From Rothia sp. ZJ932 (GTDB taxonomy: Bacteria > Actinomycetota > Actinomycetes > Actinomycetales > Micrococcaceae): a DNA stretch of 64,000 bases. The notes beneath the pieces are model-generated. The model was given only the letters and a program-made list of their open reading frames with translations, had not been told where the DNA came from and did not search any database. Below, in pieces: positions 20,248 to 29,559 of the stretch (the first letter of the stretch is position 1; every line of letters starts with the position of its first letter). The stretch lies in assembly GCF_016924835.1 (NCBI RefSeq), contig NZ_CP070480.1:620001-684000 (forward strand), read 5' to 3'. A program made the translations under genes and the position numbers.

Positions 20248-21054
20248 ATGGGTCAGAAAATTAACCCGAACGGTTTCCGACTTGGTATTACCACCGAACA
20301 CGTTTCAAAGTGGTTCGCAGACTCAAACAAGCCTGGTGAACGTTACGCTGACTTCGTGAAGGAAGACGTTCAGATTCGCAAGCTTCTGTCAGAAGGCATG
20401 GAGCGCGCAGGCATCGCTAAGGTAGAAATCGAGCGCACCCGTGACCGTGTTCGTGTGGATATCCACACTGCACGCCCCGGTATTGTTATCGGTCGTCGCG
20501 GCGCAGAAGCTGATCGTATCCGTGGTGAGCTGGAAAAACTCACCGGTAAGCAGATTCAGCTGAACATCCTCGAAGTCGCTCAGCCTGACCTGTCAGCACA
20601 GCTTGTTGCACAGGGCATCGCGGAGCAGCTGGCTTCACGTGTGGCATTCCGCCGCGCGATGAAGAAGGCAATTCAGTCAGCACAGCGTGCGGGCGCTAAG
20701 GGTATTCGTATCCAGTGCTCCGGACGTCTGGGTGGCGCTGAAATGTCACGTTCAGAGTTCTACCGCGAAGGTCGTGTGCCCCTGCACACCCTGCGTGCAA
20801 ACATCGACTACGGCTTCTTTGAAGCTAAGACCACTTTCGGTCGTATCGGTGTCAAGGTATGGATTTACAAGGGCGATATGACCGATAAGGAACTGGCTGC
20901 ACAGCAGGCTGCTGGTAACCGTCGTGGCGGTCGTGGTGGCCGTGACGGTGGCGACCGCCGTCGTGGCGGCAACCGTGGTCCTCGTCGTGAACGTCGTAAC
21001 GATAATGCTTCAGCTAACGCAGAAGCTAAGACTGCAGAAAACGGTGAGGCATAA
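20248..21054 (+). CDS. rpsC: 30S ribosomal protein S3, with Arg-Gly-rich C-terminal tail
   Basis: S3 (268 residues) with S4 and S5 forms the mRNA entry pore. The KH domain carries [20 protein letters not shown] (about residues 78-97, the GxxG region). The conserved C-terminal half ends near residue 215 with VKVWIYKGD. After that comes a tail of about 48 residues in which residues 224-250 are almost all Arg and Gly, followed by an Ala/Glu/Asn end. The tail explains the length above the usual 220-235. It abuts rplV and rplP with no spacer. Confidence 0.98.
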   Translation: MGQKINPNGFRLGITTEHVSKWFADSNKPGERYADFVKEDVQIRKLLSEGMERAGIAKVEIERTRDRVRVDIHTARPGIVIGRRGAEADRIRGELEKLTGKQIQLNILEVAQPDLSAQLVAQGIAEQLASRVAFRRAMKKAIQSAQRAGAKGIRIQCSGRLGGAEMSRSEFYREGRVPLHTLRANIDYGFFEAKTTFGRIGVKVWIYKGDMTDKELAAQQAAGNRRGGRGGRDGGDRRRGGNRGPRRERRNDNASANAEAKTAENGEA

Positions 21055-21471
21055 ATGCTTATTCCCCGTCGAGTAAAATATCGCAAGCAGCACCACCCCA
21101 AGCGTACCGGTATGGCCAAAGGCGGTACCGAGGTAACCTTCGGTGAGTGGGGCATTCAGGCACTGACTCCTGCATACGTGACCAACCGCCAGATTGAGGC
21201 AGCACGTATTGCAATGACTCGTCACATCAAGCGTGGCGGTAAGGTTTGGATTAACATCTACCCCGACCGTCCCTTGACCAAGAAGCCCGCTGAAACCCGT
21301 ATGGGTTCCGGTAAGGGCTCACCCGAGTGGTGGGTCGCAAATGTTAAGCCCGGTCGAGTCATGTTTGAACTCTCCGGTGTTTCCGAAGAAGTGGCTCGCG
21401 AAGCTATGCGCCTCGCGATCCACAAGCTCCCGATGAAGGCACGTGTTGTGCGTCGCGAAGGTGGTGAATAA
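21055..21471 (+). CDS. rplP: 50S ribosomal protein L16
   Basis: L16 (138 residues) helps position A-site t[22 protein letters not shown] and the [20 protein letters not shown] stretch identify it. The arginine loop that can be hydroxylated in E. coli ([20 protein letters not shown]) is present. It starts directly after the rpsC stop and is 3 bases ahead of rpmC. Confidence 0.98.
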   Translation: MLIPRRVKYRKQHHPKRTGMAKGGTEVTFGEWGIQALTPAYVTNRQIEAARIAMTRHIKRGGKVWINIYPDRPLTKKPAETRMGSGKGSPEWWVANVKPGRVMFELSGVSEEVAREAMRLAIHKLPMKARVVRREGGE

Positions 21472-21474
21472 GAA

Positions 21475-21708
21475 ATGGCAGTTGGATCAAAGGATCTGAA
21501 CCTCGACAAGCTCGCTGAGCTCTCCAACGAGAACCTAGCTGACGAGCTGCGCAAGTCGAAGGAGGAACTGTTCAACCTCCGTTTCCAGGCAGCCACCGGT
21601 CAGCTTGAGAACCCGGGTCGTATCCGTACCGTCAAGCGCGATATCGCACGCATCTACACTGTACTGCGTGAACGTGAGCTCGGTATCCGTCCCTCAACCG
21701 AAGGTTAA
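21475..21708 (+). CDS. rpmC: 50S ribosomal protein L29
   Basis: L29 (77 residues) is a small helical hairpin at the tunnel exit next to L23. [20 protein letters not shown] (about residues 25-44) and [20 protein letters not shown] are the family pattern. It starts 3 bases after rplP. Confidence 0.97.
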   Translation: MAVGSKDLNLDKLAELSNENLADELRKSKEELFNLRFQAATGQLENPGRIRTVKRDIARIYTVLRERELGIRPSTEG

Positions 21709-21713
21709 GTCAA

Positions 21714-21986
21714 GTGAGTGAAGTAAAGACTGAAGAGCGCGGCTACCGTAAGATTCGCCGCGGCTACGTAGTGTCCGACAAGATGGACAAGACTGTAGTC
21801 GTAGAGGTCGAGGACCACGTGAAGCACGCACTGTACGGCAAGGTTATGCGCCGTAGCTCAAAGATCAAGGCGCACGACGAGCAGAACACTGCTGGTATTG
21901 GTGACTTGGTTCTGCTGGCGGAAACCCGCCCGCTGTCAGCCTCAAAGCGCTGGCGTGTTGTAGAGATCGTAGAGAAGGCGAAGTAA
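21714..21986 (+). CDS. rpsQ: 30S ribosomal protein S17
   Basis: S17 (90 residues) is a primary 16S rRNA binder. The GTG at 21714 overlaps no other gene and gives [43 protein letters not shown] matches the family core (residues about 20-42). It is the last gene of this block: a strong terminator follows, separating it from rplN, whereas many bacteria run straight on. Confidence 0.97.
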   Translation: MSEVKTEERGYRKIRRGYVVSDKMDKTVVVEVEDHVKHALYGKVMRRSSKIKAHDEQNTAGIGDLVLLAETRPLSASKRWRVVEIVEKAK

Positions 21987-22022
21987 TTCTCCTGGTCTAG
22001 CTCTCTACTGCATGAGCTAAAG

Positions 22023-22063
22023 AAGCCCCTCTTCCCGGTATTACTGGGGAGAGGGGCTTTTTA
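22023..22063 (+). terminator. Intrinsic terminator after rpsQ
   Basis: AAGCCCCTCTTCCC pairs with GGGGAGAGGGGCTT (one mismatch), followed by TTTTTATG. It ends the S10 block and implies a new promoter for rplN. Confidence 0.93.
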
Positions 22064-22432
22064 TGTCTAAAGGCTCAGGTAAGTAAATGCGTCTAGAAAT
22101 AGTGCGGGGCATATCACCATTGCTATGTGAGGAATGCTCCTTTTAGAGATCAGCAGGTTGTGATAATATTTTTATTCTGTGTGGTTATCTATACCCACAC
22201 AGCCACGGATTTCTCCGTGCCAAAGCATAATGCCGCTATAACCGCGGGTGGTTTCGCCCGTTTTTAGATGATGCGGGACCAGATGTTCCTGGCATGGCCA
22301 AATCCCAGACGTTTCCGCTAACCCAGATGATTTATCTGATGGGACCGGTGCGTCACCTTCCCGTAAAAATGTTCCGCAAGGCTGGCCCACAAAATACCGT
22401 GCGGTCGGAACCGGCGAGACGACAGGAGAAAT
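22064..22432 (+). other. Leader region of the spc operon with internal terminator
   Basis: No coding region is supported in these 369 bases. From about 22170 the sequence folds into consecutive hairpins: CTGTGTGG/CCACACAG (22177-22184, 22195-22202), CACGGA/TCCGTG (22204-22209, 22214-22219) and CGGGTG-GTTT-CGCCCG plus TTTTT (22245-22265). A -10-like GATAAT is at 22162-22167. After the terminator a further 167 bases, with smaller stems (for example CAGAT/ATCTG near 22325), lead to rplN. Confidence 0.6.
22245..22265 (+). terminator. Intrinsic terminator inside the rplN leader (attenuator candidate)
   Basis: A six-base-pair stem with tetraloop (CGGGTG-GTTT-CGCCCG, one G-U pair) runs directly into TTTTT. 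It lies 167 bases before rplN and after a -10-like sequence. It could stop transcription early (attenuation) or end a small RNA of roughly 90 bases. Confidence 0.65.
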
Positions 22433-22804
22433 ATGATTCAGCAGGAGTCACGACTGAAGGTCGCTGACAACACTGGTGCTAAGGAAATCCTTACCATTCG
22501 TGTTCTCGGTGGCTCTGCACGTCGTTACGCAGGCATTGGCGACGTTATCGTTGCTACCGTCAAGGACGCGATCCCTGGCGGCACCGTAAAGAAGGGCGAC
22601 GTTGTTAAGGCAGTCGTCGTTCGCACTAAGAAGGAAACCCGTCGTCCTGACGGTTCCTACATCAAGTTTGATGAGAACTCAGCAGTTATCATCAAGAACA
22701 CTGAGGGTGATCCCCGCGGTACCCGTATTTTCGGACCCGTCGGTCGCGAGCTTCGCGATAAGAAGTTCATGAAGATTATCTCGCTCGCTCCGGAGGTGCT
22801 CTAA
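22433..22804 (+). CDS. rplN: 50S ribosomal protein L14
   Basis: L14 (123 residues) lies at the subunit interface. [18 protein letters not shown] and the [20 protein letters not shown] stretch (about residues 91-110) are diagnostic. AGGAGA precedes the ATG. It opens the spc operon behind a structured leader, and rplX begins 3 bases after its stop. Confidence 0.98.
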   Translation: MIQQESRLKVADNTGAKEILTIRVLGGSARRYAGIGDVIVATVKDAIPGGTVKKGDVVKAVVVRTKKETRRPDGSYIKFDENSAVIIKNTEGDPRGTRIFGPVGRELRDKKFMKIISLAPEVL

Positions 22805-22807
22805 CCC

Positions 22808-23143
22808 ATGGCTAAAATCAAGTCAGGTGACCTCGTTCAGGTTATCGCTGGTGCAGACCGCGGTAAGCAGGGCAAGGTCCTCAAGGTATTCCCCAAGACC
22901 GAACGTGTACTGGTTGAAGGCGTAAAGATCGTCAGCAAGCACACCAAGGCTAACCCGATGACCGGCGCTGCCGGTGGCATCGAAAAGGTTGAGGCTTCGA
23001 TTCACGTATCAAACGTTGCAATCGTTGATCCCGAGACCAAGAAGCCGACTCGCGTTGGCTACCGCCTCGAGACTGAAGAGCGCAATGGCAAGACTCGCAC
23101 CAAGCGTGTTCGTGTTGCCAAGAGCTCGGGTAAGGACATCTAA
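22808..23143 (+). CDS. rplX: 50S ribosomal protein L24
   Basis: L24 (111 residues) starts large-subunit assembly on 23S rRNA. The KOW motif is at about residues 5-30 ([20 protein letters not shown]). Its TAA shares one base with the rplE ATG. Confidence 0.98.
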   Translation: MAKIKSGDLVQVIAGADRGKQGKVLKVFPKTERVLVEGVKIVSKHTKANPMTGAAGGIEKVEASIHVSNVAIVDPETKKPTRVGYRLETEERNGKTRTKRVRVAKSSGKDI

Positions 23144-23703
23144 TGACCGAAACCAAGATCACCCCTCGCCTCAAGACCAAGTTCAACGACGAGGTCACCA
23201 AGGCTCTGCAGGAAGAGTTCGACTACAAGAACGTCATGCAGACCCCCAAGATTGTTAAAGTCGTTGTTAACATGGGTGTCGGTGAAGCAGCTAAGGACGC
23301 GAAGCTCATGGATGGAGCTATCCGCGACCTGACCGCAATCACCGGTCAGAAGCCTATGATTACCCGTGCTAAGAAGTCAATCGCTCAGTTCAAACTGCGC
23401 GAAGGTCAGCCCATTGGCGCACACGTTACTTTGCGTGGCGACCGTATGTGGGAATTCCTGGACCGTCTGATCACCTTGGCGCTGCCCCGTATTCGCGACT
23501 TCCGTGGTCTCTCAGACCGCCAGTTCGACGGTAATGGTAACTACACCTTCGGTTTGACTGAGCAGTCGATGTTCCACGAAATCGACCAGGACGCGATTGA
23601 TCGTGTACGTGGTATGGACATCACTATCGTCACCACCGCTAAGACCGATGATGAAGGCCGCGCGCTTATCAAAGCACTCGGTTTCCCGTTCAAAACCCAG
23701 TAA
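23143..23703 (+). CDS. rplE: 50S ribosomal protein L5
   Basis: L5 (186 residues) binds 5S rRNA and contacts P-site tRNA. The [20 protein letters not shown] region (about residues 42-61) and [19 protein letters not shown] are family signatures. A 76-base gap separates it from rpsH; in many bacteria rpsN (S14) sits exactly there, but no S14 reading frame is present. Confidence 0.98.
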   Translation: MTETKITPRLKTKFNDEVTKALQEEFDYKNVMQTPKIVKVVVNMGVGEAAKDAKLMDGAIRDLTAITGQKPMITRAKKSIAQFKLREGQPIGAHVTLRGDRMWEFLDRLITLALPRIRDFRGLSDRQFDGNGNYTFGLTEQSMFHEIDQDAIDRVRGMDITIVTTAKTDDEGRALIKALGFPFKTQ

Positions 23704-23779
23704 TAACGACTACGTTGTAGGTCCCGCTCAAATCTTTTGAGGTCGCGGAAACCCCAGCGAGGAAGGGCTAAAGCCCACT

Positions 23780-24178
23780 ATGACTATGACAGATCCTGTC
23801 GCAGATATGCTGACCCGTTTGCGCAACGCAAACGCTGCATACCACGACTCCGTATCTATGCCCCACTCAAAGCTTAAGGTTCGCATTGCCGAAATCCTAA
23901 AGGCTGAGGGCTACATTGCTGACTTCAAGGTAGAAGACGCTAAGGTCGGTCAGACCTTGACTCTCGAACTGAAGTTCGGTCCCTCACGCGAGCGTTCCAT
24001 TGTTGGCGTTCGTCGTATCTCCAAGCCCGGTCTGCGCGTTTACGCGAAGTCAACCAACCTTCCCTTGGTTCACGGTGGACTCGGTATCGCAATTCTGTCA
24101 ACCTCTTCAGGTCTGCTGACTAACAAGCAGGCTTCGAAGAAGGGTGTTGGCGGCGAAGTCGTCGCTTACATCTGGTAG
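23780..24178 (+). CDS. rpsH: 30S ribosomal protein S8
   Basis: S8 (132 residues) binds 16S rRNA helix 21 and is the autogenous repressor of the spc operon in E. coli. [20 protein letters not shown] and the C-terminal [20 protein letters not shown] are typical. Confidence 0.98.
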   Translation: MTMTDPVADMLTRLRNANAAYHDSVSMPHSKLKVRIAEILKAEGYIADFKVEDAKVGQTLTLELKFGPSRERSIVGVRRISKPGLRVYAKSTNLPLVHGGLGIAILSTSSGLLTNKQASKKGVGGEVVAYIW

Positions 24179-24204
24179 TCGGTAAGAAGAGAAAGGAAGA
24201 GTAA

Positions 24205-24741
24205 ATGTCACGTATTGGACGTCTCCCCATCTCGGTTCCTGCCGGCGTTGAGGTTAAGATTGATGGCAACTTGGTTGCTGTAAAGGGTCCCAAGGGCGAA
24301 CTGTCCCGCAAGATCTCAGCTCCCATTACTGTTGCACAGAACGACGGCGAAATTGTTGTTTCCCGTCCGAACGATGAGCGTGAATCACGCTCACTGCACG
24401 GTCTTTCACGCACCCTGATTCAGAACATGATCATCGGTGTTACTGAAGGCTACTCAAAGAAGCTCGAAATCGTTGGTACCGGTTACCGCGTGATGGCAAA
24501 GGGCTCCGATCTGGAGTTCGCGCTAGGCTACTCACACCCCGTTACTGTAAAGGCACCCGAGGGTATCACCTTTGCTGTTGAGGGCAACAACAAGCTGACT
24601 GTATCAGGTATTGATAAGCAGATTGTTGGTCAGGTTGCAGCTAACATCCGCGGTCTGCGTAAGCCCGATCCCTACAAGGGTAAGGGCGTTCGCTACGAGG
24701 GCGAGCAGATCCGCCGCAAGGTCGGAAAGGCTGGTAAGTAA
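24205..24741 (+). CDS. rplF: 50S ribosomal protein L6
   Basis: L6 (178 residues) lies near the factor-binding site. [20 protein letters not shown] starts it, and [20 protein letters not shown] near the C-terminus is the second family signature. AAGGAAGAG precedes the ATG. rplR begins 2 bases after its stop. Confidence 0.98.
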   Translation: MSRIGRLPISVPAGVEVKIDGNLVAVKGPKGELSRKISAPITVAQNDGEIVVSRPNDERESRSLHGLSRTLIQNMIIGVTEGYSKKLEIVGTGYRVMAKGSDLEFALGYSHPVTVKAPEGITFAVEGNNKLTVSGIDKQIVGQVAANIRGLRKPDPYKGKGVRYEGEQIRRKVGKAGK

Positions 24742-24743
24742 TA

Positions 24744-25103
24744 ATGGCTATCAAGACAAAGTCCGCTGCACGCGCACGTCGTCATGCACGCGTCCGCAAG
24801 TACGTTTCAGGTACTGCTGCACGTCCGCGTCTGAGCGTTACCCGCTCATCACGCCACATGTTCGTTCAGGTCATCGACGATACCAAGGGTCACACCTTGG
24901 CTTACGCATCAACTCTCGAAGCTGATTTGCGTAACGCTGATCTCGATAAGACCGCTAAAGCAAAGCGCGTTGGTGAGCTCGTTGCCGAGCGCGCCAAGGC
25001 TGCAGGCGTTGAAGCAGTTGTCTTCGACCGCGGTGGTAACAAGTACCACGGTCGTGTAGCAGCAGTAGCTGAAGGCGCACGCGAAGGAGGCCTGTCACTC
25101 TAA
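24744..25103 (+). CDS. rplR: 50S ribosomal protein L18
   Basis: L18 (119 residues) binds 5S rRNA together with L5. [20 protein letters not shown] at the N-terminus and [20 protein letters not shown] near the C-terminus identify it. The stop codon overlaps the rpsE ATG by one base. Confidence 0.98.
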   Translation: MAIKTKSAARARRHARVRKYVSGTAARPRLSVTRSSRHMFVQVIDDTKGHTLAYASTLEADLRNADLDKTAKAKRVGELVAERAKAAGVEAVVFDRGGNKYHGRVAAVAEGAREGGLSL

Positions 25104-25801
25104 TGAGCGAGCAGACTGTAAACGAAAAGGAAACTCAGGTGACTGAAGCAACTGCAGAAGCTGTTGAAACCACCGAGAACTCCAAGCGCGAAGATCGCCG
25201 CGGTAACCGTGGTGAGCGCGGCGGTCGTGGTGGCCGTGGCGAGCGCGGCGGCCGCAACAACCGTGGTCGCGAAGAGGAGAAGGACAAGTTCATCGAGCGC
25301 GTTGTCACCATCAACCGCGTCTCCAAGGTTGTCAAGGGTGGTCGTCGCTTTAGCTTCACCGCGCTGGTAGTCGTTGGTGACGGTAACGGTATGGTTGGCG
25401 TTGGCTACGGCAAAGCTAAGGAAGTTCCTGCAGCTATTGCTAAGGGCGTTGAGGAAGCAAAGAAGAGCTTCTTCCGCGTTCCCCGCATTGAAGGCCGCAC
25501 CATTCCTCACCGCGTTCAGGGCGAGCGTGCAGCTGGCGTAGTTATGCTGCGTCCTGCAACCGCTGGTACCGGTGTTATCGCTGGTGGTCCCGTTCGCGCA
25601 GTGCTTGAAGCAGCAGGTATTCACGACGTGCTGTCGAAGTCACTGGGTTCATCAAACCAGATTAACATCGTTCACGCGACTGTTGAAGCTCTCAAGCAGC
25701 TTGAAGAGCCCGCCGCTGTTGCAGCCCGCCGTGGTCTGCCCAACGACGAGGTTATCCCTGCTTACTTGCTCAACACCAAGAACGAGAAGGCAGGTGCGTA
25801 A
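25103..25801 (+). CDS. rpsE: 30S ribosomal protein S5, with Arg-Gly-rich N-terminal extension
   Basis: S5 (232 residues) lines the mRNA entry pore and influences decoding accuracy. The family core starts near residue 60 ([20 protein letters not shown]); the double-stranded RNA-binding part and [20 protein letters not shown] follow. Ahead of it are about 28 acidic residues (1-28) and an Arg-Gly-rich stretch (33-56) absent from E. coli S5. The ATG choice is fixed by the TAATG overlap with rplR. The rpmD ATG overlaps its stop in the same way. Confidence 0.97.
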   Translation: MSEQTVNEKETQVTEATAEAVETTENSKREDRRGNRGERGGRGGRGERGGRNNRGREEEKDKFIERVVTINRVSKVVKGGRRFSFTALVVVGDGNGMVGVGYGKAKEVPAAIAKGVEEAKKSFFRVPRIEGRTIPHRVQGERAAGVVMLRPATAGTGVIAGGPVRAVLEAAGIHDVLSKSLGSSNQINIVHATVEALKQLEEPAAVAARRGLPNDEVIPAYLLNTKNEKAGA

Positions 25802-26010
25802 TGATGGGTAAGCGTATTAAGCCCAGTGACGCTAAGCTGGAAATCACCCAGGTCAAGTCCTATGTTGGTGAGAAGCAGAACATGCGCGACACCCTGCGTT
25901 CACTGGGGCTCAAGCGTCCCGGTAACGTAGTTGTTCGCACTGCAGACCCCGTCACCTGTGGCATGGTTAACACCGTTGCTCACCTGGTGAAGGTTGAGGA
26001 GGTCAAGTAA
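25801..26010 (+). CDS. rpmD: 50S ribosomal protein L30
   Basis: L30 (69 residues, or 68 if the second ATG at 25804 is used) is a small core protein absent from some bacteria. [20 protein letters not shown] and [15 protein letters not shown] match the family. The rpsE stop codon overlaps its first ATG. Confidence 0.96.
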   Translation: MMGKRIKPSDAKLEITQVKSYVGEKQNMRDTLRSLGLKRPGNVVVRTADPVTCGMVNTVAHLVKVEEVK

Positions 26011-26012
26011 AG

Positions 26013-26468
26013 ATGGCTGAACAGAACGACGCTATCAAGATTCACGATTTGCGCCCCGCTAAGGGTGCCCACAAAGCAAAGACCCGCGTAGGCCGCGGTG
26101 AAGGCTCAAAGGGTAAGACTGCAGGTCGCGGTACTAAGGGTCAGAAGGCTCGTTACCAGGTAAAGGCTGGTTTCGAGGGTGGTCAGCTTCCGCTGCACAT
26201 GCGCCTTCCGAAGCTTCGCGGCTTCAAGAACCCCTTCCGCACCGAGTATCAGGTTGTCAACCTGGACCGTATCTCAGAGCTGTTCCCCGAGGGTGGCGAT
26301 GTCACCGTTGAGGCACTGGTCGAGAAGGGCGCTGTTCGCAAGAACGAGCTCGTTAAGGTTCTCGGTAACGGCGATATCACCGTTAAGGTAAATATCACTG
26401 TTGACAAGGCTTCAGCTAGCGCAATCGAAAAGATTGAAGCTGCTGGCGGTTCAGTAACCGTAAAGTAA
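26013..26468 (+). CDS. rplO: 50S ribosomal protein L15
   Basis: L15 (151 residues) is a late-assembly protein. The glycine-rich N-terminal half (THE family block [20 protein letters not shown], about residues 24-43) and [20 protein letters not shown] are clear. It ends the ribosomal part of the spc operon, and a terminator separates it from secY. Confidence 0.98.
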   Translation: MAEQNDAIKIHDLRPAKGAHKAKTRVGRGEGSKGKTAGRGTKGQKARYQVKAGFEGGQLPLHMRLPKLRGFKNPFRTEYQVVNLDRISELFPEGGDVTVEALVEKGAVRKNELVKVLGNGDITVKVNITVDKASASAIEKIEAAGGSVTVK

Positions 26469-26483
26469 GCTAGTTAGCATGTG

Positions 26484-26523
26484 AGGGCTGTACTTTCCTA
26501 GGGAAGTACAGCCCTTCTTTTTT
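26484..26523 (+). terminator. Intrinsic terminator after rplO
   Basis: AGGGCTGTACTTTCC and GGAAGTACAGCCCT pair over 13 to 14 bases, followed by TCTTTTTTA. It uncouples secY-adk from the spc genes. Confidence 0.92.
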
Positions 26524-26701
26524 ATCTTCTGTTCTGTTGCCGCGGACGCCGGGTATAGATTGTGTGGAGGGAGTGAAGGGTTATTTTCACCACTTCATAT
26601 TTTTTCTGTATTGGCGTTCAAAAAGCGTTAGACTAATCAGAAGTTTGTTTTCAGCTTGCTGTGTGGGTGAGCTGAATGATTATCAATATTCAGGAGGACA
26701 T

Positions 26702-28012
26702 GTGCTGAGCGCTTTAGGCAGGGCTTTTAAGACCCCTGACCTGCGAAATAAGCTGTTGTTTACCCTGGGCATTATCGTGATTTATCGTTTGGGCGTCTTT
26801 ATCCCTGCGCCGGGTGTTTCTTTCGGGAACGTCCAGCAGTGTATGGCAACTGCCTCCGCTAGCGGTGGGCTCTTCGATATGGTGAATCTTTTCAGCGGTG
26901 GCGCCTTGCTGCAGCTGTCGGTTTTTGCACTGGGTGTTATGCCATACATTACGGCGAGCATTATTGTTCAGCTCTTGCGTGTGGTTATTCCGCGTTTTCA
27001 GGAGTTGCACGAAGAAGGTGCACAGGGTCAAACTAAGCTGACTCAGTACACCCGTTACCTCACCATTGCTTTGGCGTTTTTGAACGCTACTACCATTGTG
27101 TCCCTAGCCCGATCTGGTGCTCTATTGCCTGGCTGCAACCTACCGATTATTCCGGAGGATACCCTGATCAGTGTTGTACTGATTATTTTGGCTTTGGTGG
27201 CTGGCACCGGTATTGTGATGTGGCTGGGTGAACAGATTACTGAAAAAGGTGTGGGCAACGGTATGTCCCTGCTGATTTTCACTTCTATTGCTTCAAGCTT
27301 CCCCTCTGCACTTGGGTCGATTCAGCGTACCCTGGGTTGGGGTATTTTTGCGGGTGTCATTGCTATTGGTTTGCTGACTATCGTTGCTGTGGTGTTTGTT
27401 GAACAGTCGCAACGTCGAATCCCCGTTCAGTACGCCAAGCGTATGATTGGTCGTCGCACGATTGGTGGTACCACCACCTACATCCCGCTGAAGGTCAACA
27501 TGGCGGGTGTTATTCCTGTTATCTTTGCGTCCTCGCTGCTGATGCTTCCCGCGATGCTGGCACAGTTCAACACCCCCACAGACGGCAGTGCCCCTGCTGG
27601 TTGGGTAACGTGGATCAGCACCTATTTGGTCAGTGGCGATCACCCGATCTATATGGCTCTGTACTTCTTCTTGATCGTTGGATTCGCCTACTTCTACGTT
27701 TCCATCACCTTCAACCCCGAAGAGGTTGCCGGGAACATGAAAAAATACGGTGGATTCATCCCCGGCTACCGCGCGGGCCGTCCCACCGAGCGCTACCTGA
27801 GCTACGTACTGAACCGCATTACCTTACCCGGTGCGCTTTACCTGGGCATTGTGGCGATGATTCCGCTCATTGCTCTGGTTCTCTTTGGCGCTAACCAGAA
27901 CTTCCCGTTCGGCGGTACCTCGCTGCTGATCGTGGTCGGTGTCGGTCTTGATACTGTGAAGCAGATCGACGCTCAACTTCAACAACGACACTATGAAGGA
28001 CTGCTACGATGA
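26702..28012 (+). CDS. secY: Preprotein translocase subunit SecY
   Basis: SecY is the channel of the general secretion pathway. The GTG at 26702, four bases after a perfect AGGAGG (26692-26697), gives 436 residues and the family N-terminus MLSALGRAFKTPDLRNKLL; the frame is open further upstream but without family sequence. Ten membrane segments are visible. The plug and lateral-gate regions (PGVSFGNV..., GVMPYITASIIVQLL) and the basic cytoplasmic loop after IPVQYAKRMIGRR are conserved. It ends in an ATGA overlap with adk. Confidence 0.97.
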   Translation: MLSALGRAFKTPDLRNKLLFTLGIIVIYRLGVFIPAPGVSFGNVQQCMATASASGGLFDMVNLFSGGALLQLSVFALGVMPYITASIIVQLLRVVIPRFQELHEEGAQGQTKLTQYTRYLTIALAFLNATTIVSLARSGALLPGCNLPIIPEDTLISVVLIILALVAGTGIVMWLGEQITEKGVGNGMSLLIFTSIASSFPSALGSIQRTLGWGIFAGVIAIGLLTIVAVVFVEQSQRRIPVQYAKRMIGRRTIGGTTTYIPLKVNMAGVIPVIFASSLLMLPAMLAQFNTPTDGSAPAGWVTWISTYLVSGDHPIYMALYFFLIVGFAYFYVSITFNPEEVAGNMKKYGGFIPGYRAGRPTERYLSYVLNRITLPGALYLGIVAMIPLIALVLFGANQNFPFGGTSLLIVVGVGLDTVKQIDAQLQQRHYEGLLR

Positions 28013-28572
28013 ATCGTTTGCTCATTATTGGCCCTCCCGGTGCAGGTAAAGGTACCCAGGCCGTCCGTATCGCTGAAAAACTGAATATTCCCGCTATCTC
28101 AACCGGTGATATCTTCCGCAAAAATATCAAGGAAGAAACCGACCTCGGTAAAGAAGCTAAGAGCTACATTGACTCCGGCAACCTGGTTCCCGATTCAGTA
28201 ACCAACAAGATGGTGCGTACCCGTTTGGCTGAAGATGACGCTGCAAGCGGCTTCTTGCTTGACGGTTACCCCCGCAACGTAGCTCAGGTGCAGGAGCTCG
28301 ACAGCATCCTCTCTGACATGGGTGTTGAAATCGGACGTGTGCTCTTGCTTGTTGCCGATAACGATGAACTGGTCCAGCGCCTGCTCAACCGTGCTGCTGA
28401 GCAGGGGCGTTCGGATGATAACGAAGAAGTCATTCGCCACCGCCTTAAGGTTTACGAAGAAGAAACCGCTCCTTTGGTAGCTCTCTACACCGAACGCGGT
28501 ATTGTCAAGCAAATTGATGGTCTTGGCGATATTGATGAGGTTACCGAACGCATCATGGATGCGCTCAAGTAA
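28009..28572 (+). CDS. adk: Adenylate kinase
   Basis: Adenylate kinase converts AMP and ATP to two ADP. The P-loop GPPGAGKGTQ is at residues 8-17, STGDIFRKNI binds AMP, and LDGYPRNVAQ (about residue 84) is the family signature. At 187 residues it is the short type, without the zinc lid of some Gram-positive enzymes. Its ATG overlaps the secY stop by four bases (ATGA), which indicates translational coupling. Confidence 0.98.
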   Translation: MNRLLIIGPPGAGKGTQAVRIAEKLNIPAISTGDIFRKNIKEETDLGKEAKSYIDSGNLVPDSVTNKMVRTRLAEDDAASGFLLDGYPRNVAQVQELDSILSDMGVEIGRVLLLVADNDELVQRLLNRAAEQGRSDDNEEVIRHRLKVYEEETAPLVALYTERGIVKQIDGLGDIDEVTERIMDALK

Positions 28573-28598
28573 GTCTGCCTCTCAAGTAATTTCAGGTC

Positions 28599-28634
28599 TG
28601 TGCCCCCGGTCATTGCGGGGGCACATCTTTTTAA
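28599..28634 (+). terminator. Intrinsic terminator of secY-adk
   Basis: TGTGCCCCC pairs with GGGGGCACA around GGTCATTGC, then TCTTTTT. Confidence 0.92.
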
Positions 28635-28697
28635 CAGATGATTGATATTTGTGCCTTCTTGAGTGAGAGGGAGCAGGTTCACCGAAGGAGAAAAATC

Positions 28698-29531
28698 GTG
28701 CGCCGTATTGAATATAAAACTGATGCCCAGCTTGCCTCGATGGCAGCAGCAGGTGTCATTACTTCCCGAGCTCTTGACGCCGCAGTAGATGCTGCGCGAG
28801 CGGGAGTAAGCACCCTCGACCTGGATCAAGCCTTCCGGCAGGTACTTGATGAGCATCAGGCAGCGTCAAACTTCTTGGGCTATTACGATTACCCCGCTAC
28901 TATCTGCGCGTCGGTCAATGAGGAAGTAGTCCACGGTATCCCCGGTGAGCGAGTCCTTCAGGACGGCGACATGATTTCTATTGATGGCGGTGCCATCGTG
29001 ACTGATGCCTACGGCAAAAAATGGCACGGCGACTCAGCCCGTACCGCTTTGATCGGCAATGTTTCAGATGCGCGTCGTGAACTTTCCGAAATCACCCGTG
29101 CTGCCCTGTGGCATGGTATTGCCGCCGCCGCGTCCGCCCGTAAAGTGGGCGAAATTGGTCTTGCCGTTGAAGAATTTGTACGCGCTGAAACCGGTGACAA
29201 ATACGGAATTATCGAGGATTTTGTGGGTCACGGTATCGGCTCACAAATGCACATGGCACCCGATGTTCTCAACTACGCGGCCCGAGACCTAGGCCCACGT
29301 TTGAAAAAGGGCATGGCGCTTGCCATCGAACCCATGATTGTTGCCGGTTCCATCGAAACCACAACCCTCGATGACGGGTGGACAGTGGTAACAGACGACG
29401 GCAAAGATGCCTGTCAGTGGGAACACTCCGTAGCTTTCCACTCCGAAGGAATTTGGGTGCTCACAGCTGAAGACGGTGGAGCCTCAGAACTCTCCAAACT
29501 TGGCGTGACCGTCAAACCTATTCCCTCCTAA
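28698..29531 (+). CDS. map: Methionine aminopeptidase, type I
   Basis: This enzyme removes the initiator methionine from nascent proteins. The GTG at 28698, after AAGGAG (28685-28690), gives 277 residues ([15 protein letters not shown]). The in-frame ATG at 28638 lies inside the adk terminator region and lacks a ribosome site. The metal ligands are visible in order: His in VVHGIPG, Asp in [14 protein letters not shown], Asp in HGDSART, His in [10 protein letters not shown], Glu in AIEPMIV and Glu in WEHSVAF. It lies between adk and rlmN. Confidence 0.97.
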   Translation: MRRIEYKTDAQLASMAAAGVITSRALDAAVDAARAGVSTLDLDQAFRQVLDEHQAASNFLGYYDYPATICASVNEEVVHGIPGERVLQDGDMISIDGGAIVTDAYGKKWHGDSARTALIGNVSDARRELSEITRAALWHGIAAAASARKVGEIGLAVEEFVRAETGDKYGIIEDFVGHGIGSQMHMAPDVLNYAARDLGPRLKKGMALAIEPMIVAGSIETTTLDDGWTVVTDDGKDACQWEHSVAFHSEGIWVLTAEDGGASELSKLGVTVKPIPS

Positions 29532-29559
29532 ACTACCCATCACCAGCGAAAAGAACACC

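Noticed and set aside
25100-25624. Antisense open frame of 174 codons opposite rpsE, rich in Ala and Thr
   Set aside because: It is the complement of the Arg-Gly repeat coding region and shows no independent gene features.
28638-28697. ATG at 28638 as the start of map
   Set aside because: It lies immediately after the adk terminator, has no ribosome site and adds 20 residues unlike the family; the GTG at 28698 follows AAGGAG.
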